From contig JARKOC010000466.1 of assembly GCA_029975915.1 (NCBI GenBank), positions 251,297-315,296 of the forward strand: DNA of 64,000 nt, read 5' to 3'. A program made the translations under genes and the position numbers. Shown here piece by piece: positions 26,644 through 35,450 of this stretch. The DNA is from Bryobacteraceae bacterium (GTDB lineage Bacteria; Acidobacteriota; Terriglobia; Bryobacterales; Bryobacteraceae). The notes below the pieces were generated by a model. That model saw nothing but the letters and a program-made list of their open reading frames with translations. It made no database searches and had not been told where the DNA came from. Each line of letters opens with the position of its first letter. Position 1 is the first letter of the stretch.

Positions 26644-28590
26644 ATGACAAAGTCAAACTGGATGCGGCATACGATGAAGATTGCCCTGGCCGCTGGTCTT
26701 GTGTGCCAGTCAACATCCGCCCTCGCCCAACAGAAATACACCATCTCCACGATTGCCGGTACAGGAACGCCTAGCTACTCAGGCGACTCGGCCTCGGCTG
26801 CCGCCGCTGAACTCAATTCCCCTTACGGTCTCGCCGTTGCCAGCGACGGCTCGCTGATCATCGCCGACCAGATCAATAACCGCATTCGCAAAATTGCCGG
26901 TGGCACCATTACCACCCTGGTCGGCAAGGGTAGGGCGGGCATGAACAGCGACGACACCACCGCCCCGGCCGACGTGACGATGACCTTCCCCACGACGGTC
27001 GCCTACGATTCGTCGGGCAACCTTTACTATGTAGACGCCCACAATCACACCGTCTGGAAACTCGGAACCGATGGCAAAGTCACCCGCTTTATGGGAAATG
27101 GCACTGCCGGCTACAACGATACCGATGACTACGATCCAAACGGTGACGCTGACGGCGACGGCACGGTGAATTCTGCTGACAGCGACTTCAAGGCCACATC
27201 GCCCCTAAACTCCGAGCTGAACTACCCCATCGGCTTCGCAGCCGCATCTGGCGGCGTTTTCTACATCGCGGACACCAAAAATCACCGCATCCGGAAGATC
27301 GATTCGAGTTCTCGGGTCACAACGGTTGTTGGCACTGGAACCGCAGGCTGGAGCGAGGAGGGCGTCGCCGGAACAGAGGCCCAAATTAATAACCCCACCA
27401 GCGTGGCCGTCGATTCGGCCGGCAATCTCTACTTCGCTGACACTATGAACCACCGTATCCGCAAGCTGGACGCAAACGGAATCGTGACGACCGTCGCCGG
27501 ACGCGGCGCGCCCGGCTTTTCAGGCGATGGCGGCCCGGCCACTTCCGCCCGCCTGTTTTACCCCAAGAGTATTCAGATTGCCCCGGACGGGAAGCTGTAC
27601 ATAGCCGACACCTTCAATAGCCGCATTCGCGTCGTCTCAGCCGACGGAACAATCTCCACCATCGCAGGCAACGGCCGTTTCGGCTTCTATGGTGATGGCG
27701 GGGATTCCCGCAACGCCGAGCTCCGGTTTCCCAACGCCATGGCCGCCGCCTCGGACGGTAAAGTCTATATCAGCGACAGCCAGAACAACCGCATACGGCT
27801 GTTGACGCCGGTTTCACCCGACCCCACCGAAGCTGAGCGGCCCATTATCAGCCTCAACGGCATCTCAACGCCCGCCGAATTCGGATCATCGAAGACATTC
27901 GCCTCCAGCGCATGGATGGAAATCCAGGGCCAGCGCCTGGCTGATGGCGAGAGGGCTTGGCAGCCGGAGGATTTCGTTGGCGGCATCGCCCCAACGGCTC
28001 TGAACGGCACGCGAGTCATTGTCGACGGTGTTGATGCGCACGTCGCCTATGTCAGCCCGGAAGTTGTCCGTGTCCTGTTGCCCTCCGGCATCCAGCCGGG
28101 CCGCCGGGAAGTAGTCGTGGAGACCTCTCACGGCCGCAGTGATGCTTACAAGGTTACGTTCGAAGACGTTCAACCCGCGGTGAACGCCCCGGCGAAGTTC
28201 AACATTGCTGGCGCGCAGTACGCTTCGGCCGTCTTCGAGGATGGCTCAACCTACGCCCTGCCGGAATCGGCCGTCAGCGGCGTCAATTCCCGCCCGGCCC
28301 AGTCCGGCGAGACTCTGACTTTTTACGGGATCGGCTTTGGCGAGGTCACCCCGGGCATCACCCTCGGCCAGTTGGTCGATGTCGAAAACACCCTCGTGAA
28401 GAGACTCGAGGTCTTTTTCGGCGATACACCCGCGGAAATCCGCTATGCCGGCTTGGCCAAAGGCGCCGTCGGGGTCTACCAGCTCAGCGTGGTGGTTCCT
28501 GAAGGAATCGAGGGGGATGCGGTACCGCTGACGGTGAAACTGGACGGGGAGCCTGCCAAACAAAACCTGTACATCGCTGCCAGGCAGTAG
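26644..28590 (+). CDS. Secreted NHL-repeat protein with Solibacter-type C-terminal domain
   Basis: 648 residues from the ATG at 26644, giving an n-region and hydrophobic signal core (KIALAAGLVCQSTSALAQ); MKIAL at 26674 is an alternative. Residues 30-400 form a propeller of NHL repeats (LNSPYGLAVASDGSLIIADQ, INNPTSVAVDSAGNLYFAD and similar, each followed by RIRK). An acidic DPNGDADGDGTVNSAD loop is inserted between two blades. The last 230 residues match the beta-sandwich module (TIGR03437-like) that ends many secreted proteins of Solibacter. Role probably extracellular binding or recognition. Confidence 0.85.
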   Translation: MTKSNWMRHTMKIALAAGLVCQSTSALAQQKYTISTIAGTGTPSYSGDSASAAAAELNSPYGLAVASDGSLIIADQINNRIRKIAGGTITTLVGKGRAGMNSDDTTAPADVTMTFPTTVAYDSSGNLYYVDAHNHTVWKLGTDGKVTRFMGNGTAGYNDTDDYDPNGDADGDGTVNSADSDFKATSPLNSELNYPIGFAAASGGVFYIADTKNHRIRKIDSSSRVTTVVGTGTAGWSEEGVAGTEAQINNPTSVAVDSAGNLYFADTMNHRIRKLDANGIVTTVAGRGAPGFSGDGGPATSARLFYPKSIQIAPDGKLYIADTFNSRIRVVSADGTISTIAGNGRFGFYGDGGDSRNAELRFPNAMAAASDGKVYISDSQNNRIRLLTPVSPDPTEAERPIISLNGISTPAEFGSSKTFASSAWMEIQGQRLADGERAWQPEDFVGGIAPTALNGTRVIVDGVDAHVAYVSPEVVRVLLPSGIQPGRREVVVETSHGRSDAYKVTFEDVQPAVNAPAKFNIAGAQYASAVFEDGSTYALPESAVSGVNSRPAQSGETLTFYGIGFGEVTPGITLGQLVDVENTLVKRLEVFFGDTPAEIRYAGLAKGAVGVYQLSVVVPEGIEGDAVPLTVKLDGEPAKQNLYIAARQ

Positions 28591-28769
28591 GACCCGGACA
28601 GTCCATTCGCCGAGCCAGCGGCGCGCAAGTTCTCCTCAAATAGTCTCGTCGTGGAAACTATCTTCATTGATAGCAACAACTTATCGTTCGGATGAGTTCG
28701 TTTGGCCGAGATTTCCCGAGGTCGTCTGGCGAATCGCTTTCTCCGTGTATTCGCCGGCCTGAGTCAGCC

Positions 28770-29378
28770 TTACGCGTTCACCAGCCGCGTGTCGACTTTG
28801 GCCGGATTGGCGGCCTCATAGGCCTGAATTGCCGCCTCGTGCTTCAGGATGAAGCCCAGTTCATCGACGCCTTCCAGTAGGCACGTCTTCGAGAACGAGT
28901 CGATCGGAAACTCCACGGTCTTCCCGGACTCAAGAGTCAAAGTCTGCGAAGCTAGGTCCACCTTGACCGTCCCCGGCCCTGCGAGCAGTTCCTTGTGAAC
29001 GTCGGCCGGTACGACGATCGGCAACAGCCCGTTCTTCAGAGAGTTGTTCTTGAAGATGTCGGCGAACGACGTCGAGATCACAGCCCGGAAACCGTACTGC
29101 GTCAGCGCCCACGGCGCATGTTCACGCGACGATCCGCAGCCGAAATTGTCCCCGCCCACCAGAACCTTGCATGCCTTGGCCTCAGGCGTATTGAGCACGA
29201 AATCGGGCTTTGGCGAACCGTCGGCCTCGTAACGCCAATCGTAGAAGAGCTGATCGCCCAAACCGTCTTTCGAAATCGTCTTCAGGAACCGCGCGGGGAT
29301 GATCTGGTCGGTATCTATGTTGTCCACCGCCAGAACGGCGTAGCGGCTTTCGAAGGCTTCAAACTTCTGCATGTTCAT
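28770..29378 (-). CDS. leuD: 3-isopropylmalate dehydratase small subunit
   Basis: 202 residues, family length. It shows [17 protein letters not shown] and [17 protein letters not shown], the LeuD swivel-domain signatures. With LeuC it isomerises 2-isopropylmalate to 3-isopropylmalate in leucine synthesis. It follows leuC after 9 bases with GGAG in front, and is the last gene of the leuABCD operon. Confidence 0.97.
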   Translation of the reverse strand: MNMQKFEAFESRYAVLAVDNIDTDQIIPARFLKTISKDGLGDQLFYDWRYEADGSPKPDFVLNTPEAKACKVLVGGDNFGCGSSREHAPWALTQYGFRAVISTSFADIFKNNSLKNGLLPIVVPADVHKELLAGPGTVKVDLASQTLTLESGKTVEFPIDSFSKTCLLEGVDELGFILKHEAAIQAYEAANPAKVDTRLVNA

Positions 29379-29387
29379 CTCCTCGCC

Positions 29388-30797
29388 CTATCCCAAAAGC
29401 GTCCTGACGTCTGCCACCGCGCCGGCGACCGCCGAAGCGGCCGCGGTTTCCGGGCTGGCCAGGAAGGTGCGTCCTCCCTTGCCCTGGCGTCCCTCGAAGT
29501 TGCGGTTCGAGGTCGAAACGCTATACTGGCCAGGCTGCAACTGGTCGCCGTTCATCGCGATGCACATCGAGCAGCCGGCCTCGCGCCACTCGGCTCCGGC
29601 TTCGCGGAAGATCTTGTCGAGGCCCTCGGCTTCAGCTTCGCGCTTGATCTGCATCGAGCCCGGAACCACCATGGTTCTCACGGCCGGATTCACCTTGCGG
29701 CCCTTGAGGATGGCCGCCGCGGCGCGCAGGTCGCTCATGCGGGAGTTTGTGCACGAGCCGATAAAGACCACGTCCACCTTCTTACCGAGCAACGGCTTGC
29801 CGGGCTCGAGCGCCATATAGGCGAGGGCTTTCTTCAGCGTTTCCCGCTCCGTGGCATCTGCCACAGAAGCCGGGTCCGGTACCGCCTCGCTTACAGCGAT
29901 GCCCTGCCCTGGATTGGTGCCGAAGGTGATCATCGGTTCGAGCGCCGAGGCGTCGATGTAGATCTCTTTGTCGTACGAGGCGCCCTCGTCGGTCGGCAGT
30001 GTCCGCCATCTCGCCACCGCCGCATCCCAAGCCGCGCCTTTCGGCGCAAGCGGACGGCCGGCGAGGAACTGATAGGTTGTGTCATCCGGGGCAATGAGAC
30101 CGGCGCGCGCACCGCCTTCAATCGACATGTTGCAGACTGTCATGCGCTGCTCCATCGTCAGCGCCCGGATGGCCGATCCAGTGTATTCGATCACGCAGCC
30201 GGTGCCCCCGCCGACACCGATTCTGGCAATCAGAGCCAGAATGATGTCCTTTGCTGACACTCCATTACGCAGCGTTCCTTCAACTTTCACATTAAACGTC
30301 TTCGACTTGCGCTGAAGCAGGCACTGCGTAGCCAGCACCATCTCCACTTCGCTGGTGCCGATGCCGAAGGCCAGTGCGCCAAAAGCCCCATGAGTGGCGG
30401 TGTGCGAATCGCCGCAGACGACGGTCATGCCGGGCTGCGTGGCGCCGTTTTCGGGCCCGATCACATGGACAATACCCTGCTTGTCGTTCTTGAAGCCGAA
30501 GTGCGGGATGCCGAAATCGGTGCAGTTCTTCTCGAACTGGGCCACCTGTGCTGCGGCGATGGGATCGATGATGGGCAGCTCGCGCGGCGTGGTGGGCGTG
30601 GAGTGGTCGCAGGTGCCCAGCGTGAGGTCGGGGCGGCGGACCTTCAGACCCCGCGCCCGCAAGCCGGCAAAGGCCTGCGGCGAGGTGACTTCATGGACCA
30701 GGTGCAGGTCAATCCAAAGGAACGCCGGAGCGCCTTCCGGTTCGGCGACAACGTGCGAGTCCCACAGCTTTTCGATGATCGTTTTCGGTCGGCTCAT
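29388..30797 (-). CDS. leuC: 3-isopropylmalate dehydratase large subunit
   Basis: 469 residues, typical of the bacterial LeuC form. The [4Fe-4S] cluster cysteines are in [15 protein letters not shown] and [15 protein letters not shown]. It also has the aconitase signatures [16 protein letters not shown] and the C-terminal [12 protein letters not shown]. It is separated from leuB by 144 bases, the one wide gap in the operon, which holds a strong GC-rich hairpin. Confidence 0.98.
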   Translation of the reverse strand: MSRPKTIIEKLWDSHVVAEPEGAPAFLWIDLHLVHEVTSPQAFAGLRARGLKVRRPDLTLGTCDHSTPTTPRELPIIDPIAAAQVAQFEKNCTDFGIPHFGFKNDKQGIVHVIGPENGATQPGMTVVCGDSHTATHGAFGALAFGIGTSEVEMVLATQCLLQRKSKTFNVKVEGTLRNGVSAKDIILALIARIGVGGGTGCVIEYTGSAIRALTMEQRMTVCNMSIEGGARAGLIAPDDTTYQFLAGRPLAPKGAAWDAAVARWRTLPTDEGASYDKEIYIDASALEPMITFGTNPGQGIAVSEAVPDPASVADATERETLKKALAYMALEPGKPLLGKKVDVVFIGSCTNSRMSDLRAAAAILKGRKVNPAVRTMVVPGSMQIKREAEAEGLDKIFREAGAEWREAGCSMCIAMNGDQLQPGQYSVSTSNRNFEGRQGKGGRTFLASPETAAASAVAGAVADVRTLLG

Positions 30798-30879
30798 TCG
30801 TATGTTCCTATTTTCGTTGTACCACCCCGTCCGCGCACGATCAGGCCGCCTTCGGCGCGCCGTTTGCAGGCGGAACGTT

Positions 30880-30896
30880 GCCGGCCTGGGGCCGGC
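30880..30896. repeat. GC-rich hairpin in the leuB-leuC spacer
   Basis: Arms GCCGGCC and GGCCGGC (7 bp) with a 3-base TGG loop, in the middle of the 144-base spacer inside the leu operon. No T-run follows on the leu strand. It may be a processing or mRNA-stability element that lets leuAB and leuCD be expressed at different levels, or a degraded palindromic repeat. Confidence 0.45.
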
Positions 30897-30941
30897 CGCA
30901 GACCAGGGGTCCGTCCTACTATGCCAATCGTGCCGGTCTAC

Positions 30942-32027
30942 CTATCCGATGGCTTCGCAAACCGCTTGGCCTACCTGTTCGGTGGTCGCCGGCGAGCCCT
31001 TGGGTCTCAGGTCGGCGGTCACCCGGCCCGAGTTGAGGACCTCTTCCATCGCCCGGTTCACCGCCGCGGCCTCTTCCATCAACCCGAAACTGTATTCGAG
31101 CATCGCCGCAACGCTACCAATCGCTCCCAAAGGGTTGGCCTTGTTCTGGCCGGCAATATCCGGGGCTGAGCCGTGGACCGGCTCGTACAAACCAACCCAT
31201 TTCCCCGATGAACGTTTTGGGCCTATCGACGCCGATGGCAGCATCCCGATGGATCCGGCCAGAACGGATCCTTCATCCGAAAGGATGTCGCCAAACATGT
31301 TCTCGGTAACGACAACGTCAAAGCGCCGAGGGTTGAGGACGAGTTGCATGGCGCAATTGTCCACCAGGACGTGTTCGAGTTCGACGCCGGGATAGTCCGC
31401 CGATACCTCGGTCACCACTTTGCGCCACAGTTGCGATGTCTCCAGGACGTTCGACTTGTCGACGCTTGAGACCTTCTTGCGGCGCTTGGACGCCAACTCA
31501 AAGGCCATGCGGGCGATGCGGTCGATCTCGTGGCGTGAATAGGCCAGCGTGTTGACGGCGTGTTCGTTGGGCGCTTCGCCTTGGATGCCGCGCGGCGTGC
31601 CGTAATAGATCCCGCCGGTGAGTTCACGGACGATGATCATGTCGGTCCCCTCGACGAGGTGGTTTTTTAGCGGCGAGGAATCGATCAGCGCCTTGTAGGT
31701 CCGCACCGGGCGCAGATTGGCATAGACGCCCAGAATTGCGCGGATGCCCAGCAGACCACGTTCAGGGCGCTGGGCGGGTGGAGCGTTGTCAAACTCGGGC
31801 AGGCCGACAGCGCCCATCAGCGTCGCATCAGCGTCCTGCGCCAGACGCGCCGTTTCCTCCGGCATCGCCTGGCCGGTTTTGTGAATCGCCACGCCCCCAA
31901 GAAGTCCTTCGGACAGATTCAGCGTGTGATTGTAACGGGCAGCGACGCGTTCAAGCACACGTACTGCTTCCCGGGTGACTTCGGTACCGATGCCGTCACC
32001 GGGCAGAACAAGGATATTGAATTGCAT
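30942..32027 (-). CDS. leuB: 3-isopropylmalate dehydrogenase
   Basis: 361 residues from the ATG at 32027 (MQFNILVLPGDGIGTEV), the family start; a longer frame runs into leuA and is not needed. Conserved parts include PERGLLGIRAILGVYANLRP, ELTGGIYYG, the YSRHEIDRIARMAF strand and TENMFGDILSDEGSVLAGS (catalytic and NAD-binding region). It oxidises and decarboxylates 3-isopropylmalate. It starts 4 bases after the leuA stop codon. Confidence 0.98.
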   Translation of the reverse strand: MQFNILVLPGDGIGTEVTREAVRVLERVAARYNHTLNLSEGLLGGVAIHKTGQAMPEETARLAQDADATLMGAVGLPEFDNAPPAQRPERGLLGIRAILGVYANLRPVRTYKALIDSSPLKNHLVEGTDMIIVRELTGGIYYGTPRGIQGEAPNEHAVNTLAYSRHEIDRIARMAFELASKRRKKVSSVDKSNVLETSQLWRKVVTEVSADYPGVELEHVLVDNCAMQLVLNPRRFDVVVTENMFGDILSDEGSVLAGSIGMLPSASIGPKRSSGKWVGLYEPVHGSAPDIAGQNKANPLGAIGSVAAMLEYSFGLMEEAAAVNRAMEEVLNSGRVTADLRPKGSPATTEQVGQAVCEAIG

Positions 32028-32031
32028 GATT

Positions 32032-33237
32032 TCAGTCCGCCGACGCCGCCTCGTGGAGGTGCGCTGTGTGTTCCCCACCCTTCATCGCCCGGATCAAGCC
32101 GAGGATTTCGTTATCCGTCACGCCCTTCTTGCGGTCGGCGATGGCGATGAATCCCGTGTACACGGCGTCCAACTCGTCTTTCGTCAGGTTATAGCCCAGA
32201 ATCTCGCACTTCGACCGGAGAGCATGGCGGCCGCTGTGCTTGCCCAGAACCAGCCGGCCTTCGGGGATGCCCACCATGAGCGGATCGATGATCTCGTAGG
32301 TGGACTTCTCCTTGAGGTAGCCGTCCTGATGGATGCCGGCCTCGTGGGCGAAGGCGTTTGCCCCGACCAAGGCTTTGTTCGGCTGCGGCCCGAAAGTAAT
32401 GATGCTGGAGAGCAACTGGCTGGCCGGGAAGAGGTGTTCGGTGTTGATGGAAGTCTCGAAGGGGTACTGGTCGTTACGCACCTTCATAATCATGACCACT
32501 TCTTCCAGCGCGCAGTTGCCTGCCCGTTCGCCAATCCCGTTGATGGTGCATTCGATCTGACGCGCGCCCGCGACCACCGCCGCCAGCGAGTTGGCCGTGG
32601 CCAGGCCGAGATCGTTGTGGCAATGGACGCTGAGGATGGCTTTCCCTTCCAGGGCGGAGTCGATCCTTTGGATCATCGCGGCATGTTCAGCGGGCGTGGA
32701 ATAGCCGACGGTGTCGGGCAGATTAATGGTGCCGGCTCCGGCGGCCAGGACGGCCTTCGAGACTTCCTCCAAGAAATCGAGTTCAGTCCGCATGGCGTCC
32801 TCGGCCGAGAACTCGACGTCGTCGGTAAACTGGCGTGCCAGTTCAACGGCCCTGCACGCGTCTTCGAGGACTTGCTGGCGGGATTTGCGCAGCTTGTACT
32901 TGAGGTGGATATCGCTGGTAGCGATAAAAGTATGGATTCGCGGGCGCGAGCAAGGCTCTAACGCCGAAGCGGCACGTTCCACATCCAGACGGGTCGCGCG
33001 AGCCAGTCCGGCCACACGAACCTCAGGCATTTCGCGGCTGATCTCGCGGACTGCCTCGTAATCGCCTTCGGAGGCGATTGGGAAACCGGCTTCGAGGATA
33101 TCGACGCCCAGTTCCACCAGCTTATGAGCCATCCTCAGTTTTTCCGGGACGGTCATACTGCATCCCGGCGATTGTTCGCCGTCACGCAGGGTTGTGTCGA
33201 AGATGTAAACGCGCTTTCGGTCGTTGGTAGCTGCCAT
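32032..33237 (-). CDS. leuA: 2-isopropylmalate synthase without regulatory domain
   Basis: 401 residues. The HMGL-like TIM barrel is complete: [16 protein letters not shown] at the start, [17 protein letters not shown] in its usual place (with [11 protein letters not shown]), and [16 protein letters not shown]. The protein ends ([18 protein letters not shown]...) where other LeuA proteins pass from the linker into the roughly 120-residue leucine-binding domain; that domain is absent, and leuB follows 4 bases later, so there is no room for it. Operon context (leuABCD) makes 2-isopropylmalate synthase the first choice. A citramalate- or homocitrate-synthase-like activity is the alternative. Confidence 0.93.
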   Translation of the reverse strand: MAATNDRKRVYIFDTTLRDGEQSPGCSMTVPEKLRMAHKLVELGVDILEAGFPIASEGDYEAVREISREMPEVRVAGLARATRLDVERAASALEPCSRPRIHTFIATSDIHLKYKLRKSRQQVLEDACRAVELARQFTDDVEFSAEDAMRTELDFLEEVSKAVLAAGAGTINLPDTVGYSTPAEHAAMIQRIDSALEGKAILSVHCHNDLGLATANSLAAVVAGARQIECTINGIGERAGNCALEEVVMIMKVRNDQYPFETSINTEHLFPASQLLSSIITFGPQPNKALVGANAFAHEAGIHQDGYLKEKSTYEIIDPLMVGIPEGRLVLGKHSGRHALRSKCEILGYNLTKDELDAVYTGFIAIADRKKGVTDNEILGLIRAMKGGEHTAHLHEAASAD

Positions 33238-33354
33238 GCTCGCGCTCGCTCACTCACTTTCCCGGTTCATCAGCCTGTCGCCAGCCTGTTCCTCCAGCTT
33301 CAGGAGAACCGCTCACTACTCATTCTGCGCGGCGTCGCCAGATTTGACAAATTT

Positions 33355-33383
33355 ATAATACTACTGCATTGAATAACGAGACC
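33355..33383 (-). promoter_or_regulatory. Candidate leu operon promoter
   Basis: On the minus strand, GGTCTC (33383-33378) and TATTAT (33360-33355) are 17 bases apart, placing a non-consensus -35 and a fair -10 about 110 bases before leuA. The -35 element coincides with one arm of a wider inverted repeat, the layout expected when a LysR-type activator contacts polymerase. No experimental support; spacing and context only. Confidence 0.4.
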
Positions 33384-33421
33384 ATATGAGATAAGATCTG
33401 TAAATAGATACCAACGGTCTC
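33378..33421. promoter_or_regulatory. Inverted repeat GAGACC...GGTCTC, possible LysR operator
   Basis: GAGACC at 33378-33383 and GGTCTC at 33416-33421 are exact reverse complements 32 bases apart, in the AT-rich 193-base spacer between leuA and the LysR gene. LysR tetramers typically bridge two such sites. The right arm lies within 10 bases of the LysR ATG, which fits autoregulation. Confidence 0.4.
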
Positions 33422-33430
33422 ATTCGTCAC

Positions 33431-34324
33431 ATGGAACTCTATCCGCTCAAGGTATTCCTTACCGTCGCCACAGAGCGCAGCTTCTCGCGAGCAGGTGAAA
33501 AACTACTCCGCACGCAGCCCGCCATCTCACTCGCCGTTCAGCGTCTTGAAACCGAGCTTGGGGAAAAGCTGCTCGACAGAACCGGCCGTGAGCTGACTCT
33601 GACCGATGCGGGAAAGATCGTCCTGGAATATTGCCGCAGGTTCGAAAACCTCGAAGAAGAGCTGACGAGTTCGATCGCTGAGTTGCGTGACCTCTCCTCA
33701 GGGAGACTGATCATTGGCGCCAACGAGTCGACGTGCCTGTATTTGATCCACCACATCATCAACTACCGGCGGCTTTACCCTAAAGTAAAGGTTCAGGTTC
33801 GCCGCACGCTCTCGAGCAAGATTCCGACCCAGATCATCGATGGCGACCTGGAACTGGGTGCGATCTCCTACGATCCGGGGGACGAGCGGCTGAACTCCCA
33901 CGTCATCTATGACGATCACCTTTGCTTTGTTGTGTCGCCCCAACACCGGTTTGCAGGCCGGGACCAAGTAGGGATCCAGGAACTTGGCATGGAGACCTTC
34001 ATTGCCCATAACGTTGTATCGCCGTACCGGGAGTTTGTGATCAAGGCGTTTCAGCGCGCCAGGGTGCGGCTGAACATGGACGTGGAGATGCCGACGGTGG
34101 AAACGATCCGTATGATGGTGCAACGGAACGAGGGCGTGGCGTTTCTACCGAAGATGTGTGTGGAGAACAAGATCAGACAGGGCCTGCTGTGCGAGATTAA
34201 AGTGGAGGAGTTGCAGGTGGAGCGAAAAATCCGGTTGATCTATCCGAGCCGCCGCAACTTGAGCCACGCCGCGCAGGCATTCATGGAAGTGATCGACGGG
34301 GCCAAACAAACCGCACCCCTCTGA
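33431..34324 (+). CDS. LysR-family transcriptional regulator divergent from leuA
   Basis: 297 residues, the usual LysR length. The N-terminal winged helix reads LKVFLTVATERSFSRAGEKL, then TQPAISLAVQRLETELGEKLLDRTGRELTLTDAG, a standard LysR recognition helix. The rest (from about residue 90, GRLIIGANESTCLYL) is the periplasmic-binding-like effector domain. LysR proteins usually regulate the divergent operon in response to a pathway intermediate, so leuABCD is the natural target, with 2-isopropylmalate a plausible effector by analogy to other leucine regulators. That target is inferred from position only. Confidence 0.93.
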   Translation: MELYPLKVFLTVATERSFSRAGEKLLRTQPAISLAVQRLETELGEKLLDRTGRELTLTDAGKIVLEYCRRFENLEEELTSSIAELRDLSSGRLIIGANESTCLYLIHHIINYRRLYPKVKVQVRRTLSSKIPTQIIDGDLELGAISYDPGDERLNSHVIYDDHLCFVVSPQHRFAGRDQVGIQELGMETFIAHNVVSPYREFVIKAFQRARVRLNMDVEMPTVETIRMMVQRNEGVAFLPKMCVENKIRQGLLCEIKVEELQVERKIRLIYPSRRNLSHAAQAFMEVIDGAKQTAPL

Positions 34325-34381
34325 TCCGCGGCGGGTGCCGCGGACCCAGTCTGGCATCGAATTGCCCCACAAAAGGCGCCT

Positions 34382-34600
34382 CTACTGAAGTGGCCCATCC
34401 CCGCGGTACAAATCAGGCGTTTCGGTCTCGCCGGATCCGGCCTCCGGGTCATCCAAGCTCTCCTGTAGCGCCCACATGCGATCAGTGCACTCCGGGCAGC
34501 CGTACAGGTGGCTCTCGATCCACTTCAGTTCGGCGTCGTCATGGATCATTCCGATGACGTAGCGTTCCAAATGGCTGTCGGACAGGTGCGATTCGCTCAT
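34382..34600 (-). CDS. Small zinc-finger anti-sigma-factor-like protein
   Basis: 72 residues from the ATG at 34600. It has the anti-sigma zinc-finger pattern: HLSDSHLERYVIGMI, then a cluster HLYGCPECTDRM (H-x3-C-x2-C) about 30 residues later. It has no transmembrane tail and no sigma-factor gene beside it, so it is not the usual sigma/anti-sigma pair. It may bind an unlinked ECF sigma factor or serve a different zinc-dependent role. It converges with the LysR gene, 57 bases from its stop codon. Confidence 0.6.
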   Translation of the reverse strand: MSESHLSDSHLERYVIGMIHDDAELKWIESHLYGCPECTDRMWALQESLDDPEAGSGETETPDLYRGDGPLQ

Positions 34601-34766
34601 GCCGTCTCCACTGTAAACTGATTTTGGGGAAAAAGACAGGAAACCGGCGACAAACCTACCGATTGCGACATTTCGGGCCCTCCCGGTCCGGCTCAGCACC
34701 GTTACGCCGAATCCCTGCCGCGATCCACCTGTTTACTCAAACGGCTCGACGTGCGTCACTGTAATC

Positions 34767-35270
34767 ATGAGGGCTGCGGTCTGTTTGACGGTATTGCTCG
34801 CGGTGTCCGGCGAGGCCCAGTGGAGCCAGGCCGGGAGGGACGGTGTGGAACAAGTCCATGTCCAGGCGGCTCCGGAGTGGCTGGAGGCACACAATTCGGT
34901 GAGGAGGCGCGTTGGCGCGCCAGAATTGGCATGGTCTGGACGGCTGGCCGCGGCTGCTCAGCTGTGGGCCAGGACACTAATAGCGCGAAGGCAGTTCAGG
35001 CATAGCCCGGGCGTCAAGTATGGCGAGAACTTATACGAGATCAGAGGCGCCAGCGCCGCGCCCGCCATCGTGGTCAGGGCATGGGCGTCCGAGGCCGGCA
35101 ACTACGATTACCGGTCCAACACTTGCCGCGGCGGCTGCGGCCACTACACACAACTCGTCTGGGCCGCCACGAAGGAAGTTGGCTGTGGCGTCGCCAGGGA
35201 TCGAGGGCGGGAAGTGTGGGTGTGCCAATACGATCCGCCCGGCAACATCGCTGGCCGCAGGCCTTATTAG
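34767..35270 (+). CDS. Secreted CAP/SCP-domain protein
   Basis: 167 residues with a signal peptide (MRAAVCLTVLLAVSGEAQ). The CAP fold signatures are all present: LEAHNSVRRRVGAPELAW, KYGENLYE, GGCGHYTQLVWAATKEVGCGVA and VCQYDPPGNIAG. The two histidines and two glutamates of the CAP cavity can be matched. This resembles plant PR-1-like members more than the bacterial YkwD form, because of the C-terminal YDPPGN. Bacterial CAP proteins are secreted, with poorly known roles. It stands alone. Confidence 0.92.
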   Translation: MRAAVCLTVLLAVSGEAQWSQAGRDGVEQVHVQAAPEWLEAHNSVRRRVGAPELAWSGRLAAAAQLWARTLIARRQFRHSPGVKYGENLYEIRGASAAPAIVVRAWASEAGNYDYRSNTCRGGCGHYTQLVWAATKEVGCGVARDRGREVWVCQYDPPGNIAGRRPY

Positions 35271-35437
35271 GGCCAAGCCACAGGGCCGCCTGACGACGAA
35301 GACAATGCAGGGCCGGCCGTGTGGAATCTCTCGCGGGCCTGGACTGCGGCTGGACCGCTGCCACCGCCACGCCAAGCGCACTGACCTTACCATCCCGATG
35401 CGGATAGAATCATCAGGAAGCCTCGCCGACGCCGCAC

Positions 35438-35443
35438 AGGAGG
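35438..35443 (+). promoter_or_regulatory. Shine-Dalgarno AGGAGG deciding a TTG start
   Basis: A full AGGAGG, 7 bases before the TTG at 35451, shows that the following membrane-protein gene starts at TTG rather than at a later ATG. A weak upstream CTGACC...TAGAAT pair near 35380-35410 could be its promoter. Confidence 0.8.
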
Positions 35444-35450
35444 TGCTCGA

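Noticed and set aside
28995..30257. 420-residue plus-strand frame across leuC/leuD
   Set aside because: It overlaps two certain genes in antisense and shows no motif.
33344..33359. TTGACA and TATAAT close together upstream of the LysR gene
   Set aside because: Only 4 bases separate them, far from the 16-18 required, so they are not one promoter.
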